Position numbers and translations under genes: made by a program. Of a stretch of DNA of 64,000 nt, positions 36,447 to 46,185 are shown in pieces. Within the stretch, counting starts at the first letter, position 1; each line of letters opens with the position of its first letter. Source of the DNA: Streptococcus pyogenes (GTDB lineage Bacteria > Bacillota > Bacilli > Lactobacillales > Streptococcaceae); assembly GCF_002055535.1 (NCBI RefSeq), contig NZ_LN831034.1:868001-932000 (forward strand), read 5' to 3'. A model generated the notes under the pieces. It saw nothing but the letters and a program-made list of their open reading frames with translations. It searched no databases and was not told the DNA's origin.

Positions 36447-37613
36447 ATGAAAAATCAATTAGGTCAACTTGCCCTTGAACAAGCCAAAACGTTCGGCGGT
36501 AAATTGGAAGTTCAACCAAAAGTTGACATTAAAACTAAACATGATTTGAGTATTGCCTACACACCAGGTGTAGCGAGTGTGTCATCTGCCATCGCAAAAG
36601 ATAAAACATTAGCATATGACTTAACCACCAAGAAAAATACAGTAGCCGTTATCAGTGATGGTACTGCGGTTCTTGGTCTGGGGGATATTGGCCCTGAAGC
36701 AGCCATGCCAGTTATGGAAGGAAAAGCAGCCCTTTTTAAAGCATTTGCGGGTGTTGATGCTATTCCGATTGTATTAGATACCAAAGATACTGAAGAAATT
36801 ATTAGTATTGTCAAGGCGCTTGCACCAACCTTTGGTGGTATTAATTTAGAGGATATTAGTGCGCCCCGCTGTTTTGAAATTGAGCAGCGCTTGATTAAGG
36901 AATGTCATATTCCTGTTTTCCATGACGATCAGCATGGAACAGCTATTGTGGTGTTAGCAGCCATCTTCAATAGTTTGAAACTTCTTAAAAAATCCCTTGA
37001 TGAGGTATCCATTGTGGTGAATGGTGGTGGATCTGCTGGATTATCCATTACCCGTAAATTATTAGCAGCAGGTGCTACGAAAGTGACAGTAGTGGATAAA
37101 TTTGGCATTATCAATGAACAAGAAGCCGCTCAATTAGCGCCACATCATTTGGATATAGCGAAAGTCACTAATCGTGAGTTTAAATCAGGTACCTTAGAAG
37201 ATGCTCTTGAAGGAGCAGATATCTTCATTGGCGTATCAGCACCAGGAGTCTTAAAAGCAGAGTGGATTAGTAAAATGGCAGCGCGCCCAGTAATTTTTGC
37301 CATGGCCAACCCTATTCCAGAGATTTACCCTGATGAAGCCCTTGAAGCGGGGGCTTACATTGTAGGTACTGGCCGCAGTGATTTTCCTAACCAGATTAAT
37401 AATGTCCTTGCCTTTCCAGGTATTTTTAGGGGAGCATTAGATGCACGGGCAAAAACCATTACTGTTGAGATGCAAATTGCTGCCGCAAAAGGTATTGCCA
37501 GTCTTGTCCCAGATGACGCTTTGAGCACTACTAATATTATTCCAGATGCCTTTAAAGAAGGAGTCGCTGAGATTGTCGCTAAAAGCGTCAGGTCGGTAGT
37601 CCTTAAATCATAG
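36447..37613 (+). CDS. maeE: NAD-dependent malic enzyme
   Basis: The 388-residue enzyme has the small-subunit malic enzyme pattern: AYTPGVASV near residue 36, catalytic Lys in VMEGKAALFKAF, metal ligands in INLEDI and FHDDQHGTA, and the NAD loop NGGGSAGLS. It decarboxylates malate to pyruvate and CO2 with reduction of NAD+. It lies in an operon with maeP under MaeKR control and probably supplies carbon and pH homeostasis when sugar is limiting. Confidence 0.95.
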   Translation: MKNQLGQLALEQAKTFGGKLEVQPKVDIKTKHDLSIAYTPGVASVSSAIAKDKTLAYDLTTKKNTVAVISDGTAVLGLGDIGPEAAMPVMEGKAALFKAFAGVDAIPIVLDTKDTEEIISIVKALAPTFGGINLEDISAPRCFEIEQRLIKECHIPVFHDDQHGTAIVVLAAIFNSLKLLKKSLDEVSIVVNGGGSAGLSITRKLLAAGATKVTVVDKFGIINEQEAAQLAPHHLDIAKVTNREFKSGTLEDALEGADIFIGVSAPGVLKAEWISKMAARPVIFAMANPIPEIYPDEALEAGAYIVGTGRSDFPNQINNVLAFPGIFRGALDARAKTITVEMQIAAAKGIASLVPDDALSTTNIIPDAFKEGVAEIVAKSVRSVVLKS

Positions 37614-37646
37614 AATATATGAAAAAAAAGAGAAAGTTATACTTTA

Positions 37647-37697
37647 AATCACAAAATAAGTAGAAGCATATTTCTAGCTTCTACTTATTTTGTGATT
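37647..37697. terminator. Bidirectional terminator between maeE and the alcohol dehydrogenase gene
   Basis: A 21-bp arm starting AATCACAAAATAAG is perfectly repeated in inverted order at 37677-37697 around a nine-base loop. The right arm runs into the stop codon of the converging dehydrogenase gene. Confidence 0.82.
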
Positions 37698-38745
37698 AGC
37701 TAATATCATTATCAATAATAACTTTCAAGGCGTTATTTGCACCAGCATGTTTAAAGGTTTCATAAGCTTTTTCAACTTCTGAAAGTTTAAAATGATGTGT
37801 AATAAGTCTTGTTGCGTCAATCTTTCCAGTTTTCAAGACATTTAGTAGCATTTCAGTTGTATTGGCATTAACAAGTCCAGTGTTTAAGGTGATATTTTTA
37901 ATCCATAATTCATCCAGGTTGAAATCAACTGGTTTCCCATGAACCCCAACGTTAGCAATATGCCCACCTACTGATATAATTTTTTGACAAATATCAAATG
38001 TCGCGGGATAACCAACACACTCCATGGAAATATCGACACCACGTCCATTGGTTATATCGTCAATGATAGCCTTGACTTCTTCACTACTTCCTGAACAAAT
38101 CGTGTGTGTGGCTCCAAATGTTTTAGCTGCTTCAAGGCGATTTTGAGATAAGTCGACCATAATAATATTGGCTGGAGAGAAAAATTGAACGGTTAGTAGG
38201 GCTGCGAGTCCTACTGGACCGGCACCAACAATACAAACATTATCTCCAGGCTTGACATGTGATGGCAAGACACCAATTTCATATGAAGTTGGTAAAATAT
38301 CAGAAAGCATGACAAGTGCCTCATCATCAATCGTATCAGGAGCATGATAGAGACTACCATCTGCATGTGGGATATGGACATATTCTGCTTGTGTTCCATT
38401 AATTAAATGGCCAAGAATCCAACCGCCATCTTGACAATGTGACGAAAGGCCTCGTTTACAATAATAACAGGTATGACATGATGTGACGCAAGAAATAATC
38501 ACTTTATCTCCGATTTTAAAGTTAGTAACCGCATCACCGACCTCCTTAACAATTCCAATTCCTTCATGACCAAGGATTGTTCCTTCTTTACATGCGGGAA
38601 CATCCCCACCTAAGATATGCAAATCAGTTCCACAAATAGTGGTTTTTACCAACTGGACGATAGCATCTGTAGGCTTTATAATGACTGGTTTTGGTTTGTC
38701 TATGAGCTGTAGATTTCCGGTTGAAAGGTAAGTTGCTGCTTTCAT
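37696..38745 (-). CDS. Zinc-dependent alcohol dehydrogenase
   Basis: The 349-residue medium-chain dehydrogenase has catalytic zinc ligands in CGTDLH and GHEGIG. Four Cys for structural zinc lie in CVTSCHTCYYCKRG and SSHC. The NAD site is VGAGPVGLAA. The start at 38745 (MKAATYLSTG) matches the family. An upstream in-frame ATG at 38787 would add 14 unlikely residues. The enzyme probably interconverts an alcohol and an aldehyde or ketone with NAD(H). The natural substrate is not evident. It stands alone, convergent with maeE and divergent from the acid phosphatase gene. Confidence 0.9.
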   Translation of the reverse strand: MKAATYLSTGNLQLIDKPKPVIIKPTDAIVQLVKTTICGTDLHILGGDVPACKEGTILGHEGIGIVKEVGDAVTNFKIGDKVIISCVTSCHTCYYCKRGLSSHCQDGGWILGHLINGTQAEYVHIPHADGSLYHAPDTIDDEALVMLSDILPTSYEIGVLPSHVKPGDNVCIVGAGPVGLAALLTVQFFSPANIIMVDLSQNRLEAAKTFGATHTICSGSSEEVKAIIDDITNGRGVDISMECVGYPATFDICQKIISVGGHIANVGVHGKPVDFNLDELWIKNITLNTGLVNANTTEMLLNVLKTGKIDATRLITHHFKLSEVEKAYETFKHAGANNALKVIIDNDIS

Positions 38746-38921
38746 ATTTAACTTCTTATAAGGTTGAGAGGTAATCAACCAATTCATTTTTACACAGATA
38801 TTATAATATTTTAAGAAAGGGTTTTCAATATTTTTTAAATCGATTATGATAATTTTTTAGATCATCTTTGTTGAATAACTTCATCCTTATTCAGAACTTA
38901 AAGGGTACTATTATAAGAATT

Positions 38922-38959
38922 TGAAACCGCTTTACTTAAACCGTGTATTTTTGTACAAT
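38922..38959 (+). promoter_or_regulatory. Promoter of the acid phosphatase gene with a cre-like sequence
   Basis: TTTACT (38931-38936) and TACAAT (38954-38959) are 17 bp apart. TGAAACCGCTTTAC at 38922-38935 matches the CcpA consensus except for its last two bases and overlaps the -35 box. Confidence 0.6.
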
Positions 38960-38980
38960 AATGATTAAGGAGGTTTTTAG

Positions 38981-39712
38981 ATGAAAAAAGAATTTACCAG
39001 TATCCTGTTTACAGTTAGTTTTTGTGGAATCATAGCATTGCCTGTCGAAGCTAGTGGCCCTAAAGTTCCTTATACACAAGAAGGTATAACGGCCATTTCA
39101 AATCAGGCAACAGTAAAATTGATTTCTATTGCTGATATCGCGAGCAGTTTAGAAGGACAAAAACCTATAACGGTTAGTTTTGATATCGATGATACTTTGT
39201 TATTTACTAGCCAATATTTTCAGTACGGCAAAGAATATATAACTCCAGGCTCATTTGATTTTTTGCATAAGCAAAAATTTTGGGACTTGGTCGCTAAACG
39301 GGGAGATCAGGATTCTATTCCAAAAGAGTATGCAAAGCAACTAATCGCAATGCATCAAAAACGAGGAGATAAAATTGTCTTTATTACTGGCCGAACTCGA
39401 GGATCGATGTATAAAAAAGGTGAGATTGATAAAACAGCTAAGTCACTGGCTAAAGATTTTAAGTTAGACAAGCCAATAGCTATCAATTATACAGGAGATA
39501 AAGCTGTGAAGCCGTATCAGTATGATAAAACATATTATATAAAGAAAAACGGCTCACAAATTCATTACGGAGATAGTGATGAAGATATAAATGCTGCCAA
39601 AGAGGCAGGTGCAAGACCTATTCGCATTTTAAGAGCTCCTAATTCAACCAATCTTCCTTTGCCAAAAGCTGGAGGATACGGAGAAGAGGTTTTAGAAAAT
39701 TCGGCTTATTAG
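38981..39712 (+). CDS. aphA: Class B acid phosphatase (AphA type)
   Basis: The 243-residue protein has a signal peptide (residues 1-24, ending VEASG) and the HAD-type class B motifs: FDIDDTLLF (nucleophile Asp), FITGRTRG, Lys in PIAINYTGDK, and HYGDSDEDI. The C-terminal RPIRILRAPNST and GGYGEEVL match enterobacterial AphA closely. It would be secreted and hydrolyse organic phosphomonoesters such as nucleotides outside the cell. It lacks a lipobox, so it is not the class C lipoprotein LppC. RBS AAGGAGG precedes ATG 38981. Confidence 0.9.
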   Translation: MKKEFTSILFTVSFCGIIALPVEASGPKVPYTQEGITAISNQATVKLISIADIASSLEGQKPITVSFDIDDTLLFTSQYFQYGKEYITPGSFDFLHKQKFWDLVAKRGDQDSIPKEYAKQLIAMHQKRGDKIVFITGRTRGSMYKKGEIDKTAKSLAKDFKLDKPIAINYTGDKAVKPYQYDKTYYIKKNGSQIHYGDSDEDINAAKEAGARPIRILRAPNSTNLPLPKAGGYGEEVLENSAY

Positions 39713-39759
39713 TCAAATATTTGTGTAAGAAAGGAAGTAACAGTAATTTCTTTCATCAC

Positions 39760-39793
39760 CCCACTGAGTAACCAATAGCCCAGTGGGTTTTTT
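39760..39793 (+). terminator. Terminator after aphA
   Basis: CCCACTG (39760-39766) pairs with CAGTGGG (39781-39787), followed by six T residues. Confidence 0.85.
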
Positions 39794-39889
39794 GGGTTAC
39801 AGAAATCAGTTCTAAAAAAGAATCACTGGTAACTTAAGGTTGTCTTTGATACAATGGTAACAGTGTATTTAAAAGAAAGAGAGGACAAC

Positions 39890-41422
39890 ATGGAAAACCA
39901 TAAAAATGAATTCACCTTTTCCAACAAATCAATTATTGCCTATGTTTGGCGTGGTGTTGTGGTTGGTATTATTGCTGGTGTTATTGTTAGTTTATTCCGG
40001 TTGTTAATTGAAGTGACAGCTGACTGGGTGATTGAATGGTACCGATACGCTCATATCAATTCGCTGTTGCTACTTCCTATACTAAGTGTCAGTTTGTTAG
40101 CTGTTCTTTTTGTAGGTTTTTTAGTAAAGTCTGATTCTGATATAAAAGGATCAGGGATCCCCCATGTCGAAGGAGAACTAAAGGGGCTAATGTCCCCAGA
40201 TTGGTGGAGTGTCCTTTGGAAAAAATTTTTAGGAGGAATCATGGCTATTTCTATGGGATTTATGCTCGGTCGTGAGGGTCCTTCGATTCAGTTAGGTGCT
40301 ATGTCAGCCAAAGGATTAGCTAAGTTTTTAAAATCGAGTCGTTTGGAAAAGCGAGTGCTAATTGCCAGCGGAGCAGCAGCAGGGCTATCAGCAGCTTTTA
40401 ATGCTCCAATAGCAGGCCTCTTGTTTGTTGTTGAAGAAATTTACCATCATTTTTCGCGTTTAATTTGGATTACAGCGCTAGTGGCTAGCTTAGTGGCTAA
40501 TTTTATTTCTCTGAATATTTTTGGATTGAAACCAGTCTTAGCAATGTCAGAGGCGATGCCTTTTTTAGGACTCAATCAATATTGGTTGTTGCTTTTACTT
40601 GGATTATTTCTAGGCTGCTTAGGCTATTTATATGAGATAGTTATCCTTAATTTTAATAAACTTTATGTTATTTTAGGGAGTTGGTTACATCTGCCAGATT
40701 ATTTTTACGGTATTATTATGGTTTTTCTAATTTTACCGATTGGCTATTATTTACCACAGTTACTTGGAGGAGGACATGGTTTAATACTTTCTTTATCCAA
40801 TCAACAATTGCCTTTGATGACTATCTTCTTTTATTTTATTATTCGATTTATTGTTAGTATGTTTAGTTATGGAAGTGGCTTACCTGGAGGTATTTTTTTA
40901 CCTATTTTAACTTTAGGTGCTTTGGCAGGCCTATTATTTGGGCAAATAGCTTCTCAATTAGGTTTATTGAACCAATCTTTTCTTTCTCTTTTTTTGATAT
41001 TAGGGATGGCAGGGTATTTTGCGGCAATTTCAAAAGCACCACTGACAGGCATGATTTTGGTAACTGAAATGGTAGGTGATTTGAAACCCTTAATGGCCAT
41101 AGCTGTAGTTACTTTTGTCTCCTATTTAGTGATGGATTTGTTAAATGGACAGCCAATTTACGAAGCTATGCTAGATAAGATGGCAATGAAGCATCCAACT
41201 AATCTTGTTGAACCAACATTAATTGAATTGACTGTTGGTGATAAGATTGCAGGGAAATATGTTAAAGAGTTAAAGCTTCCAGAAAATGTCTTAATTACAA
41301 CCCAAATTCACCATCAAAAATCTCAAGTTGTGTCAGGTAACACGCGCCTTTTATCAGGAGCAACTATCTTTTTGGTCGTTAATGAAGCTGATACAGGTTT
41401 TGTCCGTGAGGTATTGATGTAG
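39890..41422 (+). CDS. clcA: ClC family chloride channel/transporter with TrkA_C domain
   Basis: The 510-residue membrane protein has the ClC selectivity-filter motifs GSGIPH (about residue 87), GREGPS (about 127) and GSGLPGGIFLP (about 333). A C-terminal TrkA_C-like regulatory domain (about 440-510) follows. The gating Glu is kept in GREGP, while the second (proton) glutamate cannot be assigned by eye. It moves Cl- (or F-) across the membrane. ATG 39890 has AGAGAGGA upstream; an earlier ATG at 39854 lacks a ribosome site. It is a single-gene unit. Confidence 0.9.
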   Translation: MENHKNEFTFSNKSIIAYVWRGVVVGIIAGVIVSLFRLLIEVTADWVIEWYRYAHINSLLLLPILSVSLLAVLFVGFLVKSDSDIKGSGIPHVEGELKGLMSPDWWSVLWKKFLGGIMAISMGFMLGREGPSIQLGAMSAKGLAKFLKSSRLEKRVLIASGAAAGLSAAFNAPIAGLLFVVEEIYHHFSRLIWITALVASLVANFISLNIFGLKPVLAMSEAMPFLGLNQYWLLLLLGLFLGCLGYLYEIVILNFNKLYVILGSWLHLPDYFYGIIMVFLILPIGYYLPQLLGGGHGLILSLSNQQLPLMTIFFYFIIRFIVSMFSYGSGLPGGIFLPILTLGALAGLLFGQIASQLGLLNQSFLSLFLILGMAGYFAAISKAPLTGMILVTEMVGDLKPLMAIAVVTFVSYLVMDLLNGQPIYEAMLDKMAMKHPTNLVEPTLIELTVGDKIAGKYVKELKLPENVLITTQIHHQKSQVVSGNTRLLSGATIFLVVNEADTGFVREVLM

Positions 41423-41584
41423 GTATTAATTTATCACAATTCGGAAAGTTCGAGCTTGTCTTTTAGACTAAGTCTTCGAACGTTTTACTGCTAGAGTTTC
41501 ATCTGAACCAAAGTGAAACGCTTTTGATGAAGTCAAGTAGGCTTTTTGTTATACTAACAATAAAGATAAGCTAAGGAGGCTGAG

Positions 41585-42199
41585 ATGTTAGAAATTGTTT
41601 CAGAAGAGCTACGTCACTATCAAGAACAAAAATTGATTGAGTACCGTAACAAAAATCAGTTAGCCCCAAAAGGAGGCATTGTATTTGCAGGTGATTCTCT
41701 CATTGAATTTTTTCCTTTAAAAAAAGCTTTTGGTTCATGTTTGCCTATTATTAATCGAGGTATTGCTGGGATAGATAGTCAGTGGTTATTGCGCCATTTT
41801 TCTGTCCAAATTACTGATTTAGAGCCTAAACATATTTTTTTATTAATTGGTTGTAATGATATCGGGCTTGGATATGATAAATGTCATATTGTCAAGACTA
41901 TTGTAGAGCTTATTAGCCAGATTCGTAGTCATTGTGTCTATAGTCAGATTTATCTCTTATCTTTATTACCAGTTTCCAACAATCCCCGATATCAGAAGAC
42001 TGTCAAAATAAGAACAAATGCTATGATTGATGCTATTAATAAAGATTTAGCAATGATTCCAACTGTAGAATTTATTAATCTTAATACTTGTCTTAAAGAC
42101 GAAAAAGGTGGTTTATCAGATGAGAATACTCTAGATGGTTTACATCTTAATTTTCCAGCTTATGCTAAACTAGCTGAAATTATTAAATCTTATATCTAG
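41585..42199 (+). CDS. SGNH/GDSL hydrolase family protein
   Basis: The 204-residue cytoplasmic protein has the SGNH blocks: FAGDSLIEF (Ser nucleophile, about residue 34), the Gly of NRGIAG, Asn in IGCNDIG, and the Asp-His pair in LDGLHLN near the C-terminus. The layout resembles platelet-activating factor acetylhydrolase beta/gamma-like esterases. It is a likely lipase, esterase or acetylhydrolase of unknown substrate. AAGGAGG precedes ATG 41585. Confidence 0.85.
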   Translation: MLEIVSEELRHYQEQKLIEYRNKNQLAPKGGIVFAGDSLIEFFPLKKAFGSCLPIINRGIAGIDSQWLLRHFSVQITDLEPKHIFLLIGCNDIGLGYDKCHIVKTIVELISQIRSHCVYSQIYLLSLLPVSNNPRYQKTVKIRTNAMIDAINKDLAMIPTVEFINLNTCLKDEKGGLSDENTLDGLHLNFPAYAKLAEIIKSYI

Positions 42200-42378
42200 C
42201 AAATAAATGTACTAATAGCGATGAGGCAAGAAGTCAGATAGCAGATGGTTCATCAATCAATTAAGAAAAAAGTTATCAAGATACCATTAAAAATAGTTGC
42301 TCAAAGTTCTTTCAAATCAAAAGATTATGATATCGCTATGTTGAGTTTTAGTGTATAATGATAATTAAAGGAGTTACC

Positions 42379-43506
42379 ATGAAATTTGAAAAAAAACAAG
42401 TCTTCTATTTAGTCCTTACGTTTATCTTATGCTATGGGATCCTAGCAAACTGGCGAAATGGAACGGCTATCGTCACGACTATTTACAAAACAAGCCTTCC
42501 TTTTTTTTATGGAGCAGCAGGTGCCTATATTGTTAATATTGTAATGAGCGCTTACGAAAAGGTATATGTTTATATCTTTAAAGACTGGTCACATGTCTTA
42601 AAAGTAAAACGGGGTATTTGTTTACTGTTAGCGTATTTGACATTTTTTATTTTAATTACTTGGATTATTTCCATTGTCATTCCAGACTTAATTACAAGTA
42701 TTAGTACTCTAACAAAATTTGATACTATAACGATACAAGAAGTTGTTAACAATCTTGAGCACAATAAACTGTTAGCACGTACTATTCAGTATATTGGTGG
42801 CGATGGCAAACTTACAGAGACGATTGCTAACTATAGTCAACAGTTATTAAAGCAATTTCTTACTGTTTTGACAAATATTTTAACATCTGTCACGGTTATT
42901 GCTTCTGCAATTATTAATCTTTTTATTAGTTTTGTTTTTTCGTTATACGTTTTAGCAAGTAAAGAAGATCTTTGTCGTCAGGGAAATACTTTAGTAGATA
43001 CTTATACTGGTAAGTACGCTAAACGCATTCATTACTTGTTAGAGTTGTTGCATCAGCGTTTTCACGGATTTTTTGTTAGTCAGACCTTAGAAGCTATGAT
43101 TTTAGGTTCGCTGACTGCTAGTGGCATGTTTATATTAAGATTACCATTTGCAGGGACTATTGGCGTTTTAGTAGCTTTTACAGCATTGATTCCAGTTATA
43201 GGTGCTTCAATTGGAGCAGCTATTGGATTTATTTTAATTATGACTCAGTCCATGTCACAGGCCATTATTTTTATCATTTTTTTAATTATTTTGCAGCAGA
43301 TTGAAGGCAATTTTATTTATCCGAAAGTAGTTGGTGGATCGATTGGATTACCGGCTATGTGGGTATTAATGGCAATTACAATAGGCGCTTCTTTAAAGGG
43401 AATAGTTGGTATGATTATTGCAGTTCCTTTAGCAGCGACACTTTATCAAGTGATTAAAGATAATATTCAAAAAAGACAAGCTATTCAAAAAAAACAAGTT
43501 TCCTAA
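42379..43506 (+). CDS. AI-2E family transporter (PerM/YtvI-type permease)
   Basis: The 375-residue protein has about seven to eight membrane helices with the long central soluble loop typical of UPF0118/AI-2E transporters (TKFDTITIQEVVNNL). The conserved C-terminal parts are FTALIPVIGASIGA and EGNFIYPKVVGGSIGLP. Members are variously proposed to export AI-2 or act as Na+/H+ antiporters; the function here is not settled. AAAGGAG precedes ATG 42379. A terminator overlaps its stop codon. Confidence 0.86.
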   Translation: MKFEKKQVFYLVLTFILCYGILANWRNGTAIVTTIYKTSLPFFYGAAGAYIVNIVMSAYEKVYVYIFKDWSHVLKVKRGICLLLAYLTFFILITWIISIVIPDLITSISTLTKFDTITIQEVVNNLEHNKLLARTIQYIGGDGKLTETIANYSQQLLKQFLTVLTNILTSVTVIASAIINLFISFVFSLYVLASKEDLCRQGNTLVDTYTGKYAKRIHYLLELLHQRFHGFFVSQTLEAMILGSLTASGMFILRLPFAGTIGVLVAFTALIPVIGASIGAAIGFILIMTQSMSQAIIFIIFLIILQQIEGNFIYPKVVGGSIGLPAMWVLMAITIGASLKGIVGMIIAVPLAATLYQVIKDNIQKRQAIQKKQVS

Positions 43507-43523
43507 AAGGAACTTGTTTTTTT
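43487..43523 (+). terminator. Terminator overlapping the stop codon of the AI-2E family gene
   Basis: AAAACAAGTTTCCT pairs with AGGAACTTGTTTT (one-base bulge) and ends in seven T residues. The permease stop lies in its loop. Confidence 0.85.
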
Positions 43524-43554
43524 GTCGAATAAAAAGATGGAGGTAATATGATAA

Positions 43555-44235
43555 ATGTATTCTATAAAATGTGATGATAATAAAGCCATGCCAAGAGAAC
43601 GTTTGATGCGACTAGGAGCAGAGTCTCTAAGTAATCAAGAATTATTAGCAATTTTATTACGAACAGGTAATAAAGAAAAGCATGTCTTAGAGCTGTCATC
43701 CTATCTTTTATCGCATTTAGACAGTCTGGCAGATTTTAAAAAGATGTCTTTGCAAGAATTACAACATTTGGCAGGTATAGGAAAAGTTAAAGCGATTGAA
43801 ATTAAAGCTATGATTGAGTTGGTTTCCCGAATTTTAGCGACAGATAAGACATTAACTGATAGCGTATTAACCAGTGTTCAGGTCGCTGAAAAAATGATGG
43901 CAGCTTTAGGAGATAAAAAACAAGAGCATTTAGTCGTATTGTATTTAGATAATCAAAATCGTATTATTGAAGAAAAAACTATTTTTATTGGGACTGTCCG
44001 ACGTTCACTTGCAGAACCAAGAGAAATTTTATACTATGCCTGTAAAAATATGGCGACTAGTCTCATTGTTATTCATAATCATCCTTCAGGAAATATTGAA
44101 CCTAGTTCTAACGATTATTGCTTTACTGAAAAAATAAAACGATCATGTGAAGATTTAGGCATTATCTGTCTAGATCACATTATCGTTAGCTATAAAGATT
44201 ATTATAGTTTTCGAGAAAAATCAACCCTTTTTTAA
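43555..44235 (+). CDS. radC: RadC/JAB-domain DNA repair family protein
   Basis: The 226-residue protein has an N-terminal helix-hairpin-helix domain ([15 protein letters not shown], about 62-76). The C-terminal MPN/JAMM metal-binding motif is [14 protein letters not shown] (about 180-193). The family is called RadC, but a repair role is doubtful and the biochemical activity is unknown. ATG 43555 is 11 nt from GGAGG. A nearer ATG at 43548 opens only an eight-codon frame. Confidence 0.92.
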
Positions 44236-44236
44236 G

Positions 44237-44932
44237 TCAGAAGTCATTGACGAATAAGCGGAACAATTGTAAATCTTCATCTCGAACACCTTGGAGAAGT
44301 TCAGGATGCCACTGAACACCTAAAAAAGGAATGGCATCGTTGGTTGATATGACTGCTTCGATGGTACCATCACGTGGATCCCTAGCGATTACTTTTAAAT
44401 CCTTAGCAACAGTTTTTAAACTTTGGCGATGAAAAGAATTAATTAATGTCTTATGACCATAAATAGGATATAAGATAGAGTCTGGCTCAATAATCATTTC
44501 GTGTGATAAGAAATCAGAAGGCGCTTCTTGCCAATGTGAGTCAATGTGTTGGTTAAGATTTCCTCCTAAGGCAACATTCATTAACTGTGTACCACGACAA
44601 ATCCCTAAGATTGGTTTTTTTAATGTTATAGCCTCCTTGATGATAGCTAGCTCAAATGTGTCTCGCTCTGGTGAAAAATCATCATCAAAAGCAGCCTTCT
44701 CTTCTTGATAATATTTTGGGTCAACGTTTTGCCCACCAATTAAAATGATTTTATCAACCATAGATACATAAGTTTTAGCGGCGGCTTCATCACCAATGGG
44801 TAAAAGAAGCGGCAGCCCCCCAGATTGAGTGACTGCCTGTACAAATCCAGTAGGTGCATATGACCATGGGAGATTATCCAAAGCCATATTTAGTCTTTGA
44901 TTTGCAGTTATTCCAATAATCGGTTTGGTCAT
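44237..44932 (-). CDS. Class I glutamine amidotransferase-like hydrolase (PuuD family)
   Basis: The 231-residue protein is a stand-alone amidotransferase fold with nucleophile Cys in GICRGTQLMN (about residue 108) and the His-Glu pair in VQWHPELL. It is related to gamma-glutamyl-GABA hydrolase. It lies 9 bp downstream of rex on the minus strand, so it is probably expressed with it. Its substrate is inferred only. Confidence 0.87.
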   Translation of the reverse strand: MTKPIIGITANQRLNMALDNLPWSYAPTGFVQAVTQSGGLPLLLPIGDEAAAKTYVSMVDKIILIGGQNVDPKYYQEEKAAFDDDFSPERDTFELAIIKEAITLKKPILGICRGTQLMNVALGGNLNQHIDSHWQEAPSDFLSHEMIIEPDSILYPIYGHKTLINSFHRQSLKTVAKDLKVIARDPRDGTIEAVISTNDAIPFLGVQWHPELLQGVRDEDLQLFRLFVNDF

Positions 44933-44941
44933 TATACCTCC

Positions 44942-45586
44942 TTAATCTAGATGATTTTGATTCATAAAATAGAGTAGTGTCTGGAGCTCACTGGTCAAAT
45001 CGACAGATTGAACAATAACTCCTTTAGGAACTTGTAGGTGAACAGGAGCAAAACTCAAGATTCCTTTGATTCCTGCTTCAATAAGTTGATCAGTAACTTC
45101 TTGAGCATGAATGCTGGGAACCGTTAAGATAGCCGTTTCAATGTCAGTGTTCGCAATCCGTTCTTTGACAGATGAGATACCATGGACTGGAATATTATCA
45201 GCTGTTTTAGTACCAACAAGAGCGTTATCATCGGTATCAAAACCCATGGCAATTTGCATCTTATTACGATCATGGAAGCGGTAATGTAATAGAGCACGCC
45301 CTATATTACCGCATCCAACTAAGATAACGTTTGTTGTAGAGTGATCATTAAGCAAGTCAGCAAAAAAATTCATCAATTTGGTAACATCATAGCCAAACCC
45401 ACGACGCCCCAATTCTCCAAAATAAGAAAAGTCACGGCGTACAGTAGCAGAGTCAATTCCCATTGCATCTGCAATTTGTTTAGAACTGGCTTTTTCAACT
45501 TGGTCAGCATGGAATCGTTTAAAAATACGGTAATAAAGTGATAAGCGCTTTGCAGTCGCTTTTGGAATAGATTTGTCAATAACCAC
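44942..45586 (-). CDS. rex: Redox-sensing transcriptional repressor Rex
   Basis: The 214-residue repressor has an N-terminal winged helix ([20 protein letters not shown], about residues 40-59) and a Rossmann domain with [11 protein letters not shown] that binds NADH/NAD+. High NADH releases it from DNA, derepressing fermentation genes. The start is GTG at 45586, preceded by AAGGAG. Upstream of the gene, ATTGTGAAAAATGCAACA (about 45644-45661) resembles half of a Rex site, which would fit autoregulation. Confidence 0.95.
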
Positions 45587-45837
45587 TATTTTACTCCTTG
45601 TAGATTTCTCGTTAAATATGTCTGTCTTTATTGTAACAAAAAGATTGTGAAAAATGCAACATTTTGATTGTTTTTGTATGAGTTAAAAAAGCTAAAATTA
45701 GTTTTAGCACTATATAATAGTATTCATTAGGAAAGTAAGTTATGACAGTCAAAATGAACAACATGAATTAATAGCAATAGAAGCGAAATCATTTATTGAC
45801 ATTGTGATATGACTAAAAAAACAAAATTTAAAGTTGA

Positions 45838-46185
45838 TTAGACGACTGTTTTGCTAAAAATTTCACGTTCTACAAGGCTGTCCATCAAGAAATAAAATTT
45901 ATCTTGAAGGATTTGATTATCTTTTGTTTTAAAAATATTAACTAATCTAAGACCAGACTGATCGGTGATAGCTAATTTAAACCCTGTGAGTTCTTTATTA
46001 ATAGTGATTTTTAAAGGGAAACCATCCCCTGAATTAGGTATTTTTTCGAGTAAACGTATTAATTGGTAGTGCCCTACTTTAGTTTGACTAAATGTAGTAT
46101 CTCTTAGGGTATATTTTTTAATGTTTGGACTGATTGTATAAAGGTATTTACAGTCTTTAAGCTTAATTTCTTTTTCAAAAGCCAT
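45838..46185 (-). CDS. DUF1831 family protein
   Basis: The 115-residue protein starts [20 protein letters not shown] and is a mixed alpha/beta domain without membrane segments. It matches the DUF1831 proteins that lie after cysteine desulfurase genes in streptococci and lactobacilli. Its start overlaps the nifS end by 11 bp, which implies coupled translation and a link with sulfur transfer or tRNA thiolation. No catalytic motif can be named. Confidence 0.8.
   Translation of the reverse strand: MAFEKEIKLKDCKYLYTISPNIKKYTLRDTTFSQTKVGHYQLIRLLEKIPNSGDGFPLKITINKELTGFKLAITDQSGLRLVNIFKTKDNQILQDKFYFLMDSLVEREIFSKTVV

Noticed and set aside
38981..39712. Assignment of the acid phosphatase as lipoprotein LppC/OlpA
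   Set aside because: No lipobox cysteine and motifs fit class B AphA, not class C.
41507..41525. TGAAACGCTTTTGA as a cre site before the SGNH hydrolase gene
   Set aside because: It lacks one base between the AAA and CG blocks of the consensus and would be out of register.
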